Under the pieces are notes generated by a model. The model searched no databases. It saw only the letters and a list, made by a program, of their open reading frames with translations, and was not told the origin of the DNA. Both the position numbers and the translations under genes were made by a program. This document shows, piece after piece, positions 1-8,546 of a DNA stretch of 64,000 nucleotides; the stretch's first letter is position 1, and every line of letters begins with the position of its first letter. This DNA is from Rhizobium cauense (GTDB lineage: Bacteria > Pseudomonadota > Alphaproteobacteria > Rhizobiales > Rhizobiaceae): assembly GCF_019511525.1 (NCBI RefSeq), contig NZ_JAEUAT010000009.1, forward strand, positions 1-64,000, given 5' to 3'.

Positions 1-126
1 AATCGTATCAAACACATGCGGGGCTTGGCCACGCGCTACGACCGCCGCCCTGACAATTACCTTGCTGCACTGAAACTCGTTGCGACAAGAATTTGGATCA
101 ATTCAGTTTGCGAGTCCACGTCCTAG
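1..126 (+). mobile_element. IS5-family transposase, C-terminal fragment (cut by window edge)
   Basis: The open frame running in from the left edge reads NRIKHMRGLATRYDRRPDNY, then LAALKLVATRIWI, and stops at 124-126. The pattern RYDRR...N(Y/F)LAA...AATRIWI is the usual C-terminus of IS5/IS4-type DDE transposases. Only the last 41 codons are inside the window, so it cannot be told whether the element is complete upstream. It marks a mobile-element boundary just before the envelope/signalling cluster. Confidence 0.75.
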
Positions 127-487
127 TGCGCCGATAAGTTCCGCGATGAGGGTGGATCTTATCTCCACCAGTGGAAGAAGCGACCTCCTTCAATTTCGGG
201 CCGAGAGGTCGGTCGAGGCGGAGGGTTGCTCATGGAACCTGCCAGATGTCTCCGGAAGGCTGGGGCAGGCGGGCAGTAGACCTGTATCATCGCCATGAAG
301 CGCCAGCCTCACATCACCATCCACATCGGCGGCGATATCGATCTTTCCAAGCTCACGCGCTGTCAGGACGAGATCAATCTCGGACCGGAGATTTTCGAGG
401 AGTTGAGGGAGGGTCGAGGCGGCTCATCAGCCTTGGAACAATGGGCCTTCGCGCTGGTTAAACTTCATTGGCAACGGAGGAGTAGCC
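127..487. other. Intergenic stretch after the transposase end, no gene supported
   Basis: An ATG at 295 opens a frame that runs into the secreted-protein gene downstream, but its first 64 codons have no recognisable family and no good ribosome binding site. The only clear signal is the GGAGGAG at 476-482 that serves the ATG at 488. Confidence 0.5.
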
Positions 488-828
488 ATGAAGCAGCTGC
501 GATCGCCTTGGTAGCCTTCAGCTACGCGCCGGGTTGGGCCGACTGTCAGGAAACGACGGGCTCCACGAGCAATCAGGCGCGCGCGGGCATAGCGAAAGAC
601 GGAACCCATGCTCCGCTGGAGGGCGGATCCGGACAGGTTAAAACGGAATCCACGACAGGCACGACTAAAACCAGCGCTGATGCGGCTCCAAAGAGCCCGC
701 AAAAAGATGGCAGTGCCCTTCCCATGGAAGGAAGCGCCAATCTTGCCACTTCGGGCCAAGACGTTACCGCTCAGCAGAAGGGTGACAAGACCGCTGCGGC
801 GACGGGTGCAGAAGACAAATGTGACTAA
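488..828 (+). pseudogene. Small secreted Gly/Thr/Lys-rich protein, frameshifted at its start
   Basis: A strong ribosome binding site (GGAGGAG, 476-482) precedes ATG 488, which begins Met-Lys and hits a stop within nine codons. One base later the frame that continues to the stop at 826-828 reads AAIALVAFSYAPGWA, a typical signal-peptide core ending in a cleavage-like site, followed by a hydrophilic ~95-residue tail with IAKDGTHAPLEG and ATSGQDVTAQQKGDKTAAAT. The tail resembles small exported proteins common in rhizobia (family recalled, function unknown). The simplest reading is a one-base deletion near 494-496, in the genome or in the sequence. If the sequence is right, the protein could only be made from a weak downstream start. 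Confidence 0.55.
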
Positions 829-1457
829 TCGCGATCAACTAGGCTGCGGACATCATCAAAGCCGCCACGGAAGGCGACTTTTCTCTTGGAAGGAGTGATG
901 CTCCGTTACTCCATCGCCAAGCTGGCTTCAAAGCCCAAGGGAACAAAGATTGAACTGCCGGCCGTCGCTCTGAGGCTGTCGGCAGGGAAACAGTACTCCT
1001 CGGCTCTGCGTACAATGCTAACCGAGATCGCCAAGGATGCACGGGAACCGCATTATCGCGCTCTACCAGCAGGCCATACGGCCTCACGAAAGACCAGTGG
1101 CTCTGGTGGTCGGGGCATGGGAAGTGCCAATGCGCCTGCTTCCCCACCAAGGCTATTAAGTCGAAGGCCGCGAGGCTATGCGGATGGTCGAGCACTATTA
1201 GGATAGGCTGCTGGCTGCCAACGGCTTAAGCCCCTGCGTCAAGTGAACGCTGCCCGCGCTTCGTCCTGGGACGCTTCTAGACCCGTCCCCGGCCTCCCAA
1301 GTCGAAAGATGAGGACCTTTCTACTAAAAATGGGCGCCAGAGCGCTCTGTGCAGCTTGACTCACCACCGGCAGGTTTGTCTTATTCCTGCTCCCGTCCTG
1401 GCGGCAACGCAAGTCGCATGCATGCGAGCGCATTGAGAGGCTTCGTTCAGATCACAC
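829..1457. other. No intact gene; possible decayed coding remnant
   Basis: Between 1010 and 1200 the plus strand gives a protein-like stretch (TEIAKDARGNRIIALYQQ, then HERPVALVVGAWEVP) interrupted by stops and needing a frame change. I do not recognise the family. The rest, up to the end of the convergent barrel gene, shows no gene, terminator or repeat that I can support. Confidence 0.35.
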
Positions 1458-2246
1458 TTAGAAGTGGAACGAAACTCCAATAATTGGCCCTTGCTGGACG
1501 ACATCGAAGACGAAGCCATCGTTGCTGTAGTCAACGCCGAGTGCCCGATATCCGGCAACCGCGGAAATGGTTTCGTTGAACTTGTACCCGAGTCCAACGC
1601 CGACGTCCCAATCGATGTCAGCGCCACCACCGCCGACCAGACCCCAACCGGTAACGTAAGTTTCAGGTGTGAAAAAGTAGTTTCCGCGAAATCCGACAAC
1701 AGCATCAACCCAGGTGGCGCTGTCATCCCGCGCGACGCCGGCCAAGATCCCACCGTTGAATGAAATGTTGGTTTCGACGGACCAGACCTTTACACCGCCG
1801 ACGATGTCAAGATGCCCGTGCTGATCTTCGAGCACCGCGTAACCAGCGCCCACTAAGCCCGCAAAAGTCTCCGCCGTTACACCCACACTGTTGGCCAATA
1901 GCCCGCGCGGAGTATGAGCATCTGCACCGAGCTTTACGTAGACGACATCTCCCACGAGGCTGAAGCGGTCGTATCTTGCTTCAGCCGTCGCCATGAAAGC
2001 GAAATCGAGTTTATCGAGAATGTCGCCAAAATCAGCGTCAATATCGACTTCGGGGAGCCCAAACTGCCTGACGTTACCAGAGATACCTGCGGCCCAAAAA
2101 TATGGCGCGATCGTAAACTCCCACCCGCTTCTGGTTTCAACGGTTTTCGCATCCGGGACCAGCGGCGTCAGATCTGCCGCGTTTCCGATGGTCGTGACGA
2201 AGGTACAAGCAAGTAATGCAGCCGCATGAAAATGAATGGCTCTCAT
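1458..2246 (-). CDS. Outer-membrane beta-barrel protein
   Basis: The 262-residue product begins with a signal peptide (MRAIHFHAAALLACTFVTTIGNAA). The mature part has alternating aromatic/hydrophobic strands (WEFTIAPYFWAAGISG, the first strand) and ends VSFHF, with the terminal aromatic residue recognised by the barrel-assembly machinery. This places it in the outer membrane as a porin-like or OmpW-sized barrel of unknown cargo. ATG 2246 is preferred over the upstream ATG at 2315 because the signal peptide begins there. It lies just downstream of the multihaem cytochrome gene on the same strand and may be co-transcribed. A decayed gene at 18679-18903 keeps a similar barrel C-terminus. Confidence 0.8.
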   Translation of the reverse strand: MRAIHFHAAALLACTFVTTIGNAADLTPLVPDAKTVETRSGWEFTIAPYFWAAGISGNVRQFGLPEVDIDADFGDILDKLDFAFMATAEARYDRFSLVGDVVYVKLGADAHTPRGLLANSVGVTAETFAGLVGAGYAVLEDQHGHLDIVGGVKVWSVETNISFNGGILAGVARDDSATWVDAVVGFRGNYFFTPETYVTGWGLVGGGGADIDWDVGVGLGYKFNETISAVAGYRALGVDYSNDGFVFDVVQQGPIIGVSFHF

Positions 2247-2325
2247 GAGAATCCCCCGAATCTCCCTTGCTGTCCCAGCTTGGTCAATTGTGCAACAGGA
2301 AGTTTCTCCGAGCAAGATGGCACTC

Positions 2326-4602
2326 CTACTTTGGGTAGGCAGCCTTCCGCAGTTGTTCGAGCATGGCGAGAACCTCCCGATCGTCTGGCCTCTGTTGCGC
2401 CATTTGTTCTGCGAATTCTAAAGCCTCGGTCAGCCTTCGGAGTTTAAGGCTGTATCGCAGCCCAAGCTCTGTGGCGTCGAAATCAGGCGATACGCTTGTC
2501 CACTCGCCCAATCGCTTCAAGGCGTCCTCTGTTTTCCCGGCTGAATCGAGCGCAACGGCGAGGGTAATCTTGTAGCGCGACTGCGTCGGCTCGAGCCGAA
2601 CCGCCTCTTCCAGCTCCGCAATGGCACCTTGCAGGTCTTTCTGGCGGACCAGGGAAAGGGCATGTCCATATCGAAGGTCAGCGCGTTCGGGAGAGACCAT
2701 GATGGCCTGGGCGTAGGTCGCCACGGATTTATCGTTTTGGCCGGTAACGCGGTAAAACTCTGCGAGGTTCACGTGTGATCCGGATAGCGTCGGGTCAAGT
2801 GAAATTGCGCGTTGGAAGGCGGCTTCCGCGTCTCCAGGTCTTTGTTGGCCAACTAGGAAAAAGCCGTAGTTGCTTTGAACCTCGGCAAAGTCGGCATTCG
2901 CATCCACGTAGGATCGGAGGTCGCTGACTGCTTTCCTGAAGGCTTCCCGTCTATAGTCCAAGAGCGAGAAGGGGGTAGTCGCCAAGGCGTTTGCTGCGGC
3001 CACTCGGACCGCGCGCGTCTCATCGCCGAGCAACGCACCAATTGCCTGAAGCCGTTGATCTGCAGGAAGATTGGCCGCGGCCTCCGCGGCGCCAAGTCTT
3101 ACTAGCGGGTTGGGATCTGCCGAGGCCTTGCGTACCGCGCCAGCCTCGTTCGTACCACTCATCTGGGTCAATCTGACGATGGCGCTACCACGGACGATTC
3201 CGGGCTGGTCCCTGTCGTCTAGGAGTGCGCGCAGCGCCTTCACCATGCTCTGAGGATCGTTGGCTGTACTAGCGAAGGCATGGGCCATGGACAGCCGCTC
3301 ACGCCATAACGTTCCGTACCAGTCATCCATCGTCTTGCTAGCCCACGCGTTGCTCCTGCCAGCATGGCAGGTCGTACAAGCATTGGGGGTGCCGAGACGT
3401 TCAGAAAGATCCGGCCGCGGGATGACAAAGGAATGGTCCCGTCTTGGGTCAACCTTCATGTATACCCTTTCGGGCATATGGCAATTAGCGCATTGAGCGC
3501 CATTTGATCCGACTGCATGGTGGGTATGGGAAGGGTGATCGAAAAGGCCGCTTGGATCCTCCTTAGCGAATCGATCAGGCTTTATCTGCGTATGACATTG
3601 GGTGCAGATCGCATTGCCTTCGGCCTTCAAACCCGCGTCATGGGGCCGGTGACAATCGAGACACGTCACTCCCGCCGCTGCCATCTTGCTTTGCTGAAAT
3701 GAACCATACTCGAAGACTTCGTCGAGGATTTGCCCGTCAGGAAAATACAAGTCGCTCCTGAGTAACGCCGGTGAGAAGAAATCGAGAAAGGGCTTTCCGG
3801 GCTCGTAGCCATCTCGGAGACGAGTTCGTCTGGAATGACAGGCAAGACATACGTCTGCATCGACTTTGGAAAGTCCAGGGCCGCCTGTTTTTCCAGATGC
3901 ATTCCCCTGAGTACTTTCCGCCCATGCCACGTGGGTTGCGCCTGGCCCATGACAGGACTGACAACCGATGCTCGTAGCGACGAAAGTTGACTGGTACCCG
4001 TTGTGCTCGGGTTGAAAACCTGCCTTGGGATCCGTGGAGTGGCAGTCAATGCAGGTGCGGTTCCAACGATAAAACGGGCCAGTCCAGTGGAAGGTCGAGC
4101 CAGGTTTGGGTGGCGGGTGATTGCCGAGCCAAAACCATTCTTTTTTTGTGGTGTCCCATGCCACATCTAGAGCCTGCAGTCGCCCGCCCCCCGTTTCCAC
4201 GAGATATTGCTGAAGCGGTTCGTAGGCAAAGGTGTATCGGACCTGAAACTCCGCCTCCGCTCCGTCCGACCCTTCCGTTCGCACGAAGAAGCGGCCGTCG
4301 CGGCGATGAAAGGTTGTGACGATGCCGTCGTGCTCATAACTGACGTCGTTGAAATCCCCGCGGACCGTCGTGGCGTCCGCAACCGCCATGGCGTTTGCGT
4401 GGTGAGATCCCTTGAAGGCTTCGGCTTGATCGCGATGGCAGGATCCGCAAGCCTTCTCGTCGACGTAGCCATCATGAATTTTTACGCGAGAATCATAGGC
4501 TGGAGCACTCTCGGCAAGGGTATTGAGTTCAGAGATCGTAAGCATCAAAACAACGGGTAGAACCAACCTCCACACCGCTGCGGGCCCAAAGATCGTTGTC
4601 AC
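2326..4602 (-). CDS. Octahaem c-type cytochrome with HEAT and TPR repeats
   Basis: The 758-residue product has an N-terminal hydrophobic signal or anchor (about residues 10-30) and eight CXXCH haem-binding motifs: CGSCH, CIDCH, CQSCH, CLACH, CLDCH, CTQCH, CANCH and CTTCH, all in the first ~420 residues. Further His residues could be axial ligands. The second half has HEAT-like helical repeats (NPLVRLGAAEAAANL, RAVRVAAANALATTP) and then several tetratricopeptide repeats (QSNYGFFLVGQQRPGDAEAA, LRYGHALSLVRQKDLQGAIA). It should act in the periplasm as an electron carrier or redox enzyme with a protein-docking tail. It resembles the cytochrome c554/NrfB-like multihaem proteins with TPR tails. The electron donor and substrate cannot be read from the sequence. 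Confidence 0.9.
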   Translation of the reverse strand: MTTIFGPAAVWRLVLPVVLMLTISELNTLAESAPAYDSRVKIHDGYVDEKACGSCHRDQAEAFKGSHHANAMAVADATTVRGDFNDVSYEHDGIVTTFHRRDGRFFVRTEGSDGAEAEFQVRYTFAYEPLQQYLVETGGGRLQALDVAWDTTKKEWFWLGNHPPPKPGSTFHWTGPFYRWNRTCIDCHSTDPKAGFQPEHNGYQSTFVATSIGCQSCHGPGATHVAWAESTQGNASGKTGGPGLSKVDADVCLACHSRRTRLRDGYEPGKPFLDFFSPALLRSDLYFPDGQILDEVFEYGSFQQSKMAAAGVTCLDCHRPHDAGLKAEGNAICTQCHTQIKPDRFAKEDPSGLFDHPSHTHHAVGSNGAQCANCHMPERVYMKVDPRRDHSFVIPRPDLSERLGTPNACTTCHAGRSNAWASKTMDDWYGTLWRERLSMAHAFASTANDPQSMVKALRALLDDRDQPGIVRGSAIVRLTQMSGTNEAGAVRKASADPNPLVRLGAAEAAANLPADQRLQAIGALLGDETRAVRVAAANALATTPFSLLDYRREAFRKAVSDLRSYVDANADFAEVQSNYGFFLVGQQRPGDAEAAFQRAISLDPTLSGSHVNLAEFYRVTGQNDKSVATYAQAIMVSPERADLRYGHALSLVRQKDLQGAIAELEEAVRLEPTQSRYKITLAVALDSAGKTEDALKRLGEWTSVSPDFDATELGLRYSLKLRRLTEALEFAEQMAQQRPDDREVLAMLEQLRKAAYPK

Positions 4603-4646
4603 TTAAATCCTCCAAACAGGCCTTGCCGGAATAGTGATTCCAAACC

Positions 4647-5461
4647 TCAATAACAGGGTGGGAAGGGATAATACCCGCACTGCTGATTGTTGTAGTAGGA
4701 GTTATAGTAGTAGGGCCGTGCTGCTGCTGCGCCGATAGCAACTCCTGCAACGCCTGCTGCGACAGGCGCGCCGCGGTACCAGGCCCCGTGGTAGACCGGC
4801 GCTTGCCAATAGCTCCCTCCTACGCGGTTGATCGTGTCACCTATCCGCACGTTATTGTCCTGGAACCCACCGCGGAAGTCTCCACCGGCAAAATCTCTTC
4901 CGCCAAAGCTGCCGCCATGGAAACCGCCGCCGCCAAAGCCACCGCCGCCAAATCCTCATCCTCCACCGTCAAAATGGTCGATGAACAGCGCGGCTGGGCC
5001 AGTTGCGCCGCTGAGATTGCCTTCCAGTACGGTGATATCAAATGTAAGCGTCGTGCCATCAGGTTTTGAGTTTTCAGCGTGACGACAGCGTCGCTCACAT
5101 CTGCCCCATCGCCTCCCAGCACGGAGACTGTGGCGTTCGGAGGATCGATGGCAAAATCGCCTCTTCCATCGTCCCATTGCATTATGAATTGGTCGGTCAT
5201 CACATGCCCGGCAGCTCGAACAGGACGGTCGGCGAACTCGATTGAATTGGAGGCCACGCCACTGAGAAAGAGCTTCCCCTTTTCAATTTTCGCACCAGCC
5301 GCGTTGATAATAGCCAGCGAAGGAACCGGACCCGTTGGGGTGACGACACCGATGGCCTTTTCGAGCTGCACATGGGTCTTTCTTGGAGTGTCCTGCGCAC
5401 TGGCCGCACTAAGGGCAAGGCCTCCGACGATGATCCCCGTGGCAATGCGATTGATGTGCAT
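4647..5461 (-). pseudogene. Secreted Gly-rich protein ending PFPPCY, broken by a frameshift and a stop
   Basis: The start (MHINRIATGIIVGGLALSAA, a signal peptide) and the segments PSLAIINAAGAKIEKGKL and NSIEFADRPVRAAGHVMTDQ are collinear with the intact paralogue at 18022-18663. Near 5050, in an AAAA run, a one-base deletion moves the true sequence (KPDGTTLTFDITVLEG) to another frame. In that frame a TGA at 4956-4958 interrupts a glycine-rich region (repeats of GFGGG). The frame then runs on to VYHGAWYRGAPVA and the C-terminus CGYYPFPPCY at 4647. Two lesions make decay more likely than a sequencing slip. Function unknown; probably periplasmic or surface-located. Confidence 0.8.
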
Positions 5462-5529
5462 GACAATGCCCTCCTATGCAGGAAAGATAGAAGTGCCATC
5501 CCTGCTCGGCGCGCCGCGGCATGGAGCGC

Positions 5530-6549
5530 TCACTGCTTAAAGACCTGCTTCCAGTCCGCCTTCATGTCGATGACGGTCCAGCCGGTGATCGCCGCAGCGT
5601 CGAGCGCCTTGTCCAACCGCCCGAAGTCGGTGTTTCGGTCATAGGCGTATTCGCGTTCCGCATCGGTGTGATGAACGAGCATTCCGAGGCGCGCAGGCGC
5701 CCCTGCCATAGTCGTCCACTGCAGCATTTCGAGATCCCCATCAGAGTTGCCGAAGGCGGCAATTGGCCTTCGCCCGATTGCCTCGTTGATCCCAACCGGT
5801 TTGCCCGCCTTGTCGTCAATGAAATTGACCTTTGGCAGCCGGTATAAGGTCGGCGTATCATCCTCCATCCGAAACTCGGTTTTGATCGAAGACCCGACCA
5901 CTTGCTCTGGCGGCACGCCGTAAACTTGTTCCGCCCAAGGGCGCATGAATTCCACGCCGCCGCCAGAGACGATGAAGGTCTTGAAGCCGTTGGCACGCAG
6001 ATACGTCAGGAGTTCGACCATGGGCTGATAGACAAGTTCTGTGTATGGTCGCTTGAACCTTGGATCTCGTGCTGTTGACAGCCAATCCGTGACGACCTTC
6101 TGGAAATCCGCGGTCGTCATGCCCGCGTGGGTCACCATGATAAGTTCCAGCAAGCCCTTTTCGCCAGATGCGGCGAGAGCCTTCAGGTCGCCATCAAGCA
6201 CGGCCTTGAATGGCTGTTTTTCCTGCCAATCCGGGTGCTGCGGGGCGAGCGTCTTGACGCGATCGAGCGCGAAGGCAAGCTGGGTGTACATCGGATGCTC
6301 GACCCATAGTGTTCCATCATTGTCGAACACCGCAATCCGATCCGGACTCGGCACGAAATCTGGGGAACCCTGTCTTGTCACCCTGTCGACGAAGGAAATG
6401 ATGGCAGCTTTTGGTGCAGTGTCGCTCCAGGACGGCAGTGGATCAGTCTGCGCCATAGACGTTGTGGTTTCGGCCAGCACCGTGATGAGGGCGATAGCAA
6501 GAATGCTGTTTCGCGAAGATGTCAGAAATTTTCGACGAGTGGCCTGCAT
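5530..6549 (-). CDS. HAD-superfamily phosphatase with Tat signal
   Basis: The start at 6549 follows AAGAGGAG and gives MQATRRKFLTSSRNSILAIA, a twin-arginine type signal (TRRKFL), so the enzyme is probably exported folded. The HAD motifs are present: motif I in AVFDNDGTLW (nucleophile and acid/base Asp), motif II Ser in FIVSGGGVEF, and motif IV in AFGNSDGDLEML. It should hydrolyse a phosphate ester in the periplasm; the substrate is not evident. The 339-residue length fits HAD proteins of the phosphoserine-phosphatase-like type. The frame is open upstream to 6756 but the extra residues are poor and lie beyond the ribosome binding site. It lies downstream of the sulfatase in the same orientation, a plausible pair for ester cleavage. 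Confidence 0.85.
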   Translation of the reverse strand: MQATRRKFLTSSRNSILAIALITVLAETTTSMAQTDPLPSWSDTAPKAAIISFVDRVTRQGSPDFVPSPDRIAVFDNDGTLWVEHPMYTQLAFALDRVKTLAPQHPDWQEKQPFKAVLDGDLKALAASGEKGLLELIMVTHAGMTTADFQKVVTDWLSTARDPRFKRPYTELVYQPMVELLTYLRANGFKTFIVSGGGVEFMRPWAEQVYGVPPEQVVGSSIKTEFRMEDDTPTLYRLPKVNFIDDKAGKPVGINEAIGRRPIAAFGNSDGDLEMLQWTTMAGAPARLGMLVHHTDAEREYAYDRNTDFGRLDKALDAAAITGWTVIDMKADWKQVFKQ

Positions 6550-6616
6550 TTCGACACTCCTCTTAAAGGGCGGATGCGCTTCGGGATGTGGCGGCCGATC
6601 AGGCCGCCACATCGGT

Positions 6617-8287
6617 TCAGTTTCCGCTCGGTAGCGTGATGTTAACGCCTTCCTTCGCAAGCTCATCCCGGACCCACTGGAACCGTTGGTAGTTCGAGAT
6701 GGTGATTGGCCCGGTATAGCCCATGCTCTGCAGCTTGCGCGGAGGATACTGGACATATGTCGCCATGATCTTCTTCAATTCCTCACCCATCACGACGCCC
6801 ATCCACGTCCGCTCAGTAAAGTTGTTCATGAAGATGTCATAGCGTTCCTGGGGGTCCTGCCAGAGGTCAAAGACCTGCGGTACAGTTGCAACGTACTTGT
6901 CCGGTCCCTTCCAGCCGAGGTTGGAGTCAACCGCCAACCCCCCGGTTGTAGCGCCATCGTCACCGCGAATGTTGAACGCAAACTTGTAGTTGTTTACCCG
7001 TATCGCGCCAGGCGAGAGTTCGTTTTCGGTGAAGTAGAACCATGATTTGCGGTCCGACTTGCCGGTGCCAAGAAGGATCGGCGTCATGTCGAAGCTGTCG
7101 AAAATGATCGGCTTGTCCTCGCGATCTTTATCCGGCAGGGGAATGCCACCGACCGAAGCAAAGGTTGCCATCAAGTCTAGTCCGCCGACGATGTCGTGGT
7201 TTTTGGTGCGCGGTTTAATCTTGCCCGGCCACACGGCGATTGCGGGAACCCTGTTGCCGCCCTCACGGAGCGTACCTTTCGTGCCTCGCAAAGGTGTGTA
7301 TCCGGCATCAGGATAGACGTCCTGCCAAGCGCCATTATCCGTTGTGTAGAAAACCAGAGTGTTTCGGTCCATACCGGTCTCGCGGAGCTTGTCCATGATC
7401 CGGCCGATACGCGTATCGAGTTCCACAACCGAGTCCGCATATTTGCTCTTAGACAGCGATTTGTGCTCGAACTCGGGTGCCGGCATGTTTGGCTGGTGAA
7501 CCTTCATAAAGTTTACGTTGATGTAGAAAGGTTCGTCCGGCTTCTTTGCAGCTTCGTCGAGGAATTCCAATGCCGCCTTTTCGACGTAACTGTCGAAGTA
7601 CGGAATGCCAACCACGCCTTCCTTGCCGTCGATAACGGGTGTGTCGACATACTGACCGTTGATCTTGAAGTCTTCCGTCACCGGGCCACCGGCCTTGCCG
7701 GAAAGCGCTCCCTTGGTGACCCGCTGGAACATCTCGCGTAATTTCGGGTCCATGTCCGGGAACCAGGTAGGGTCACCGTAAGTGTAAGCGTTGAGGTGGT
7801 AGAGGCCGGTGTAACGCATTTCGTCGTAGCCTTGGGCATTCGGCAAGGCATAATCGGCCTCGCCCAAATGCCACTTGCCGGTGAAATAGGTATGGTAGCC
7901 ACCCCGCTTAAGGACGGATCCGAGCGTCCATTCTGCAGCGGGCAAGCCACCGCCCTGGCCCTGGAACGCAACTGTCGTCATGCCGCTGCGGTTCGGGATC
8001 CGGCCCGTCTGCATTGCAGCACGTCCAGGGGTACAGCTGGGCTGGGCATAGAACGAAAAGAAGGTCATCCCTTCCTCGGCCAACCTGTCGATGTTTGGAG
8101 TGGGCATGCCACGGCCCTCGCCACCGCCATAGGCGCCGAGGTCACCAAGCCCCGTGTCATCCGAAACGATGAACAGGATGTTTGGCTTACGTTGACTTTC
8201 CTGGGCTTGTATCGGCGATGACACGCCCAAGAGCATCGTCGTCGTTGCCAAGGCTGCGATGCAGCCAAAAACGGTTCTGCTTCTCAT
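6617..8287 (-). CDS. Periplasmic arylsulfatase-type sulfatase
   Basis: The 556-residue product starts MRSRTVFGCIAALATTTMLL, a Sec signal peptide, followed by KPNILFIVSDDTGLGDLGAY with the Asp-Asp metal ligands of sulfatases. The active-site signature CTPGR (C-x-P-x-R; Cys becomes formylglycine) occurs in PSCTPGRAAMQTGR. GKWHLGEADY and VFYTTDNGAW supply further conserved active-site residues. It is a type I sulfatase for sulfate-ester removal and needs a formylglycine-generating enzyme, which I do not see in the window. ATG 8287 is chosen because the signal peptide begins there; an in-frame ATG at 8302 would only add five residues. It heads the minus-strand HAD/sulfatase pair. Confidence 0.93.
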   Translation of the reverse strand: MRSRTVFGCIAALATTTMLLGVSSPIQAQESQRKPNILFIVSDDTGLGDLGAYGGGEGRGMPTPNIDRLAEEGMTFFSFYAQPSCTPGRAAMQTGRIPNRSGMTTVAFQGQGGGLPAAEWTLGSVLKRGGYHTYFTGKWHLGEADYALPNAQGYDEMRYTGLYHLNAYTYGDPTWFPDMDPKLREMFQRVTKGALSGKAGGPVTEDFKINGQYVDTPVIDGKEGVVGIPYFDSYVEKAALEFLDEAAKKPDEPFYINVNFMKVHQPNMPAPEFEHKSLSKSKYADSVVELDTRIGRIMDKLRETGMDRNTLVFYTTDNGAWQDVYPDAGYTPLRGTKGTLREGGNRVPAIAVWPGKIKPRTKNHDIVGGLDLMATFASVGGIPLPDKDREDKPIIFDSFDMTPILLGTGKSDRKSWFYFTENELSPGAIRVNNYKFAFNIRGDDGATTGGLAVDSNLGWKGPDKYVATVPQVFDLWQDPQERYDIFMNNFTERTWMGVVMGEELKKIMATYVQYPPRKLQSMGYTGPITISNYQRFQWVRDELAKEGVNITLPSGN

Positions 8288-8437
8288 TTCAAATCCTTTC
8301 AAAGGATGCCTGGTTCGATGATGCCGGTCCTCATGGACGCAATTCAGCCATGGTGCTTTCCAAAAGATTTCATGATGCGGGGAGTGGGGTGCCTCCAGCC
8401 GACCGGAACAAATTCTATCCCATGATGGAATCGCCCG

Positions 8438-8455
8438 ATATTGCCCTTAAGGGAA
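8438..8455 (-). promoter_or_regulatory. Palindromic CCCTTAAGGG operator candidate upstream of the sulfatase gene
   Basis: In the divergent region between the sulfatase and sensor-kinase genes, 8444-8453 is a perfect palindrome (CCCTTAAGGG). Read towards the sulfatase it continues as CCCTTAAGGGCAATAT. The region upstream of the lone receiver gene has CCCCTTAGGGCAATAT on the plus strand (11074-11089), 14 of 16 positions alike. A binding site for the FixJ-type regulator at 10429 is the inference. Confidence 0.45.
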
Positions 8456-8546
8456 TCGAAGCCTCGGGCAATCAACAGTAGTATTCCGGCAGGTGACACT
8501 ACAGTGAAGAGCTGTTAAGCTTGGCAAGCCTTTGGGAGGCGGACGA

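Noticed and set aside
4956..4958. In-frame TGA in the Gly-rich gene read as selenocysteine or read-through
   Set aside because: No selenocysteine-type structure is evident, the paralogue has no such site, and the gene also has a frameshift; decay is simpler.
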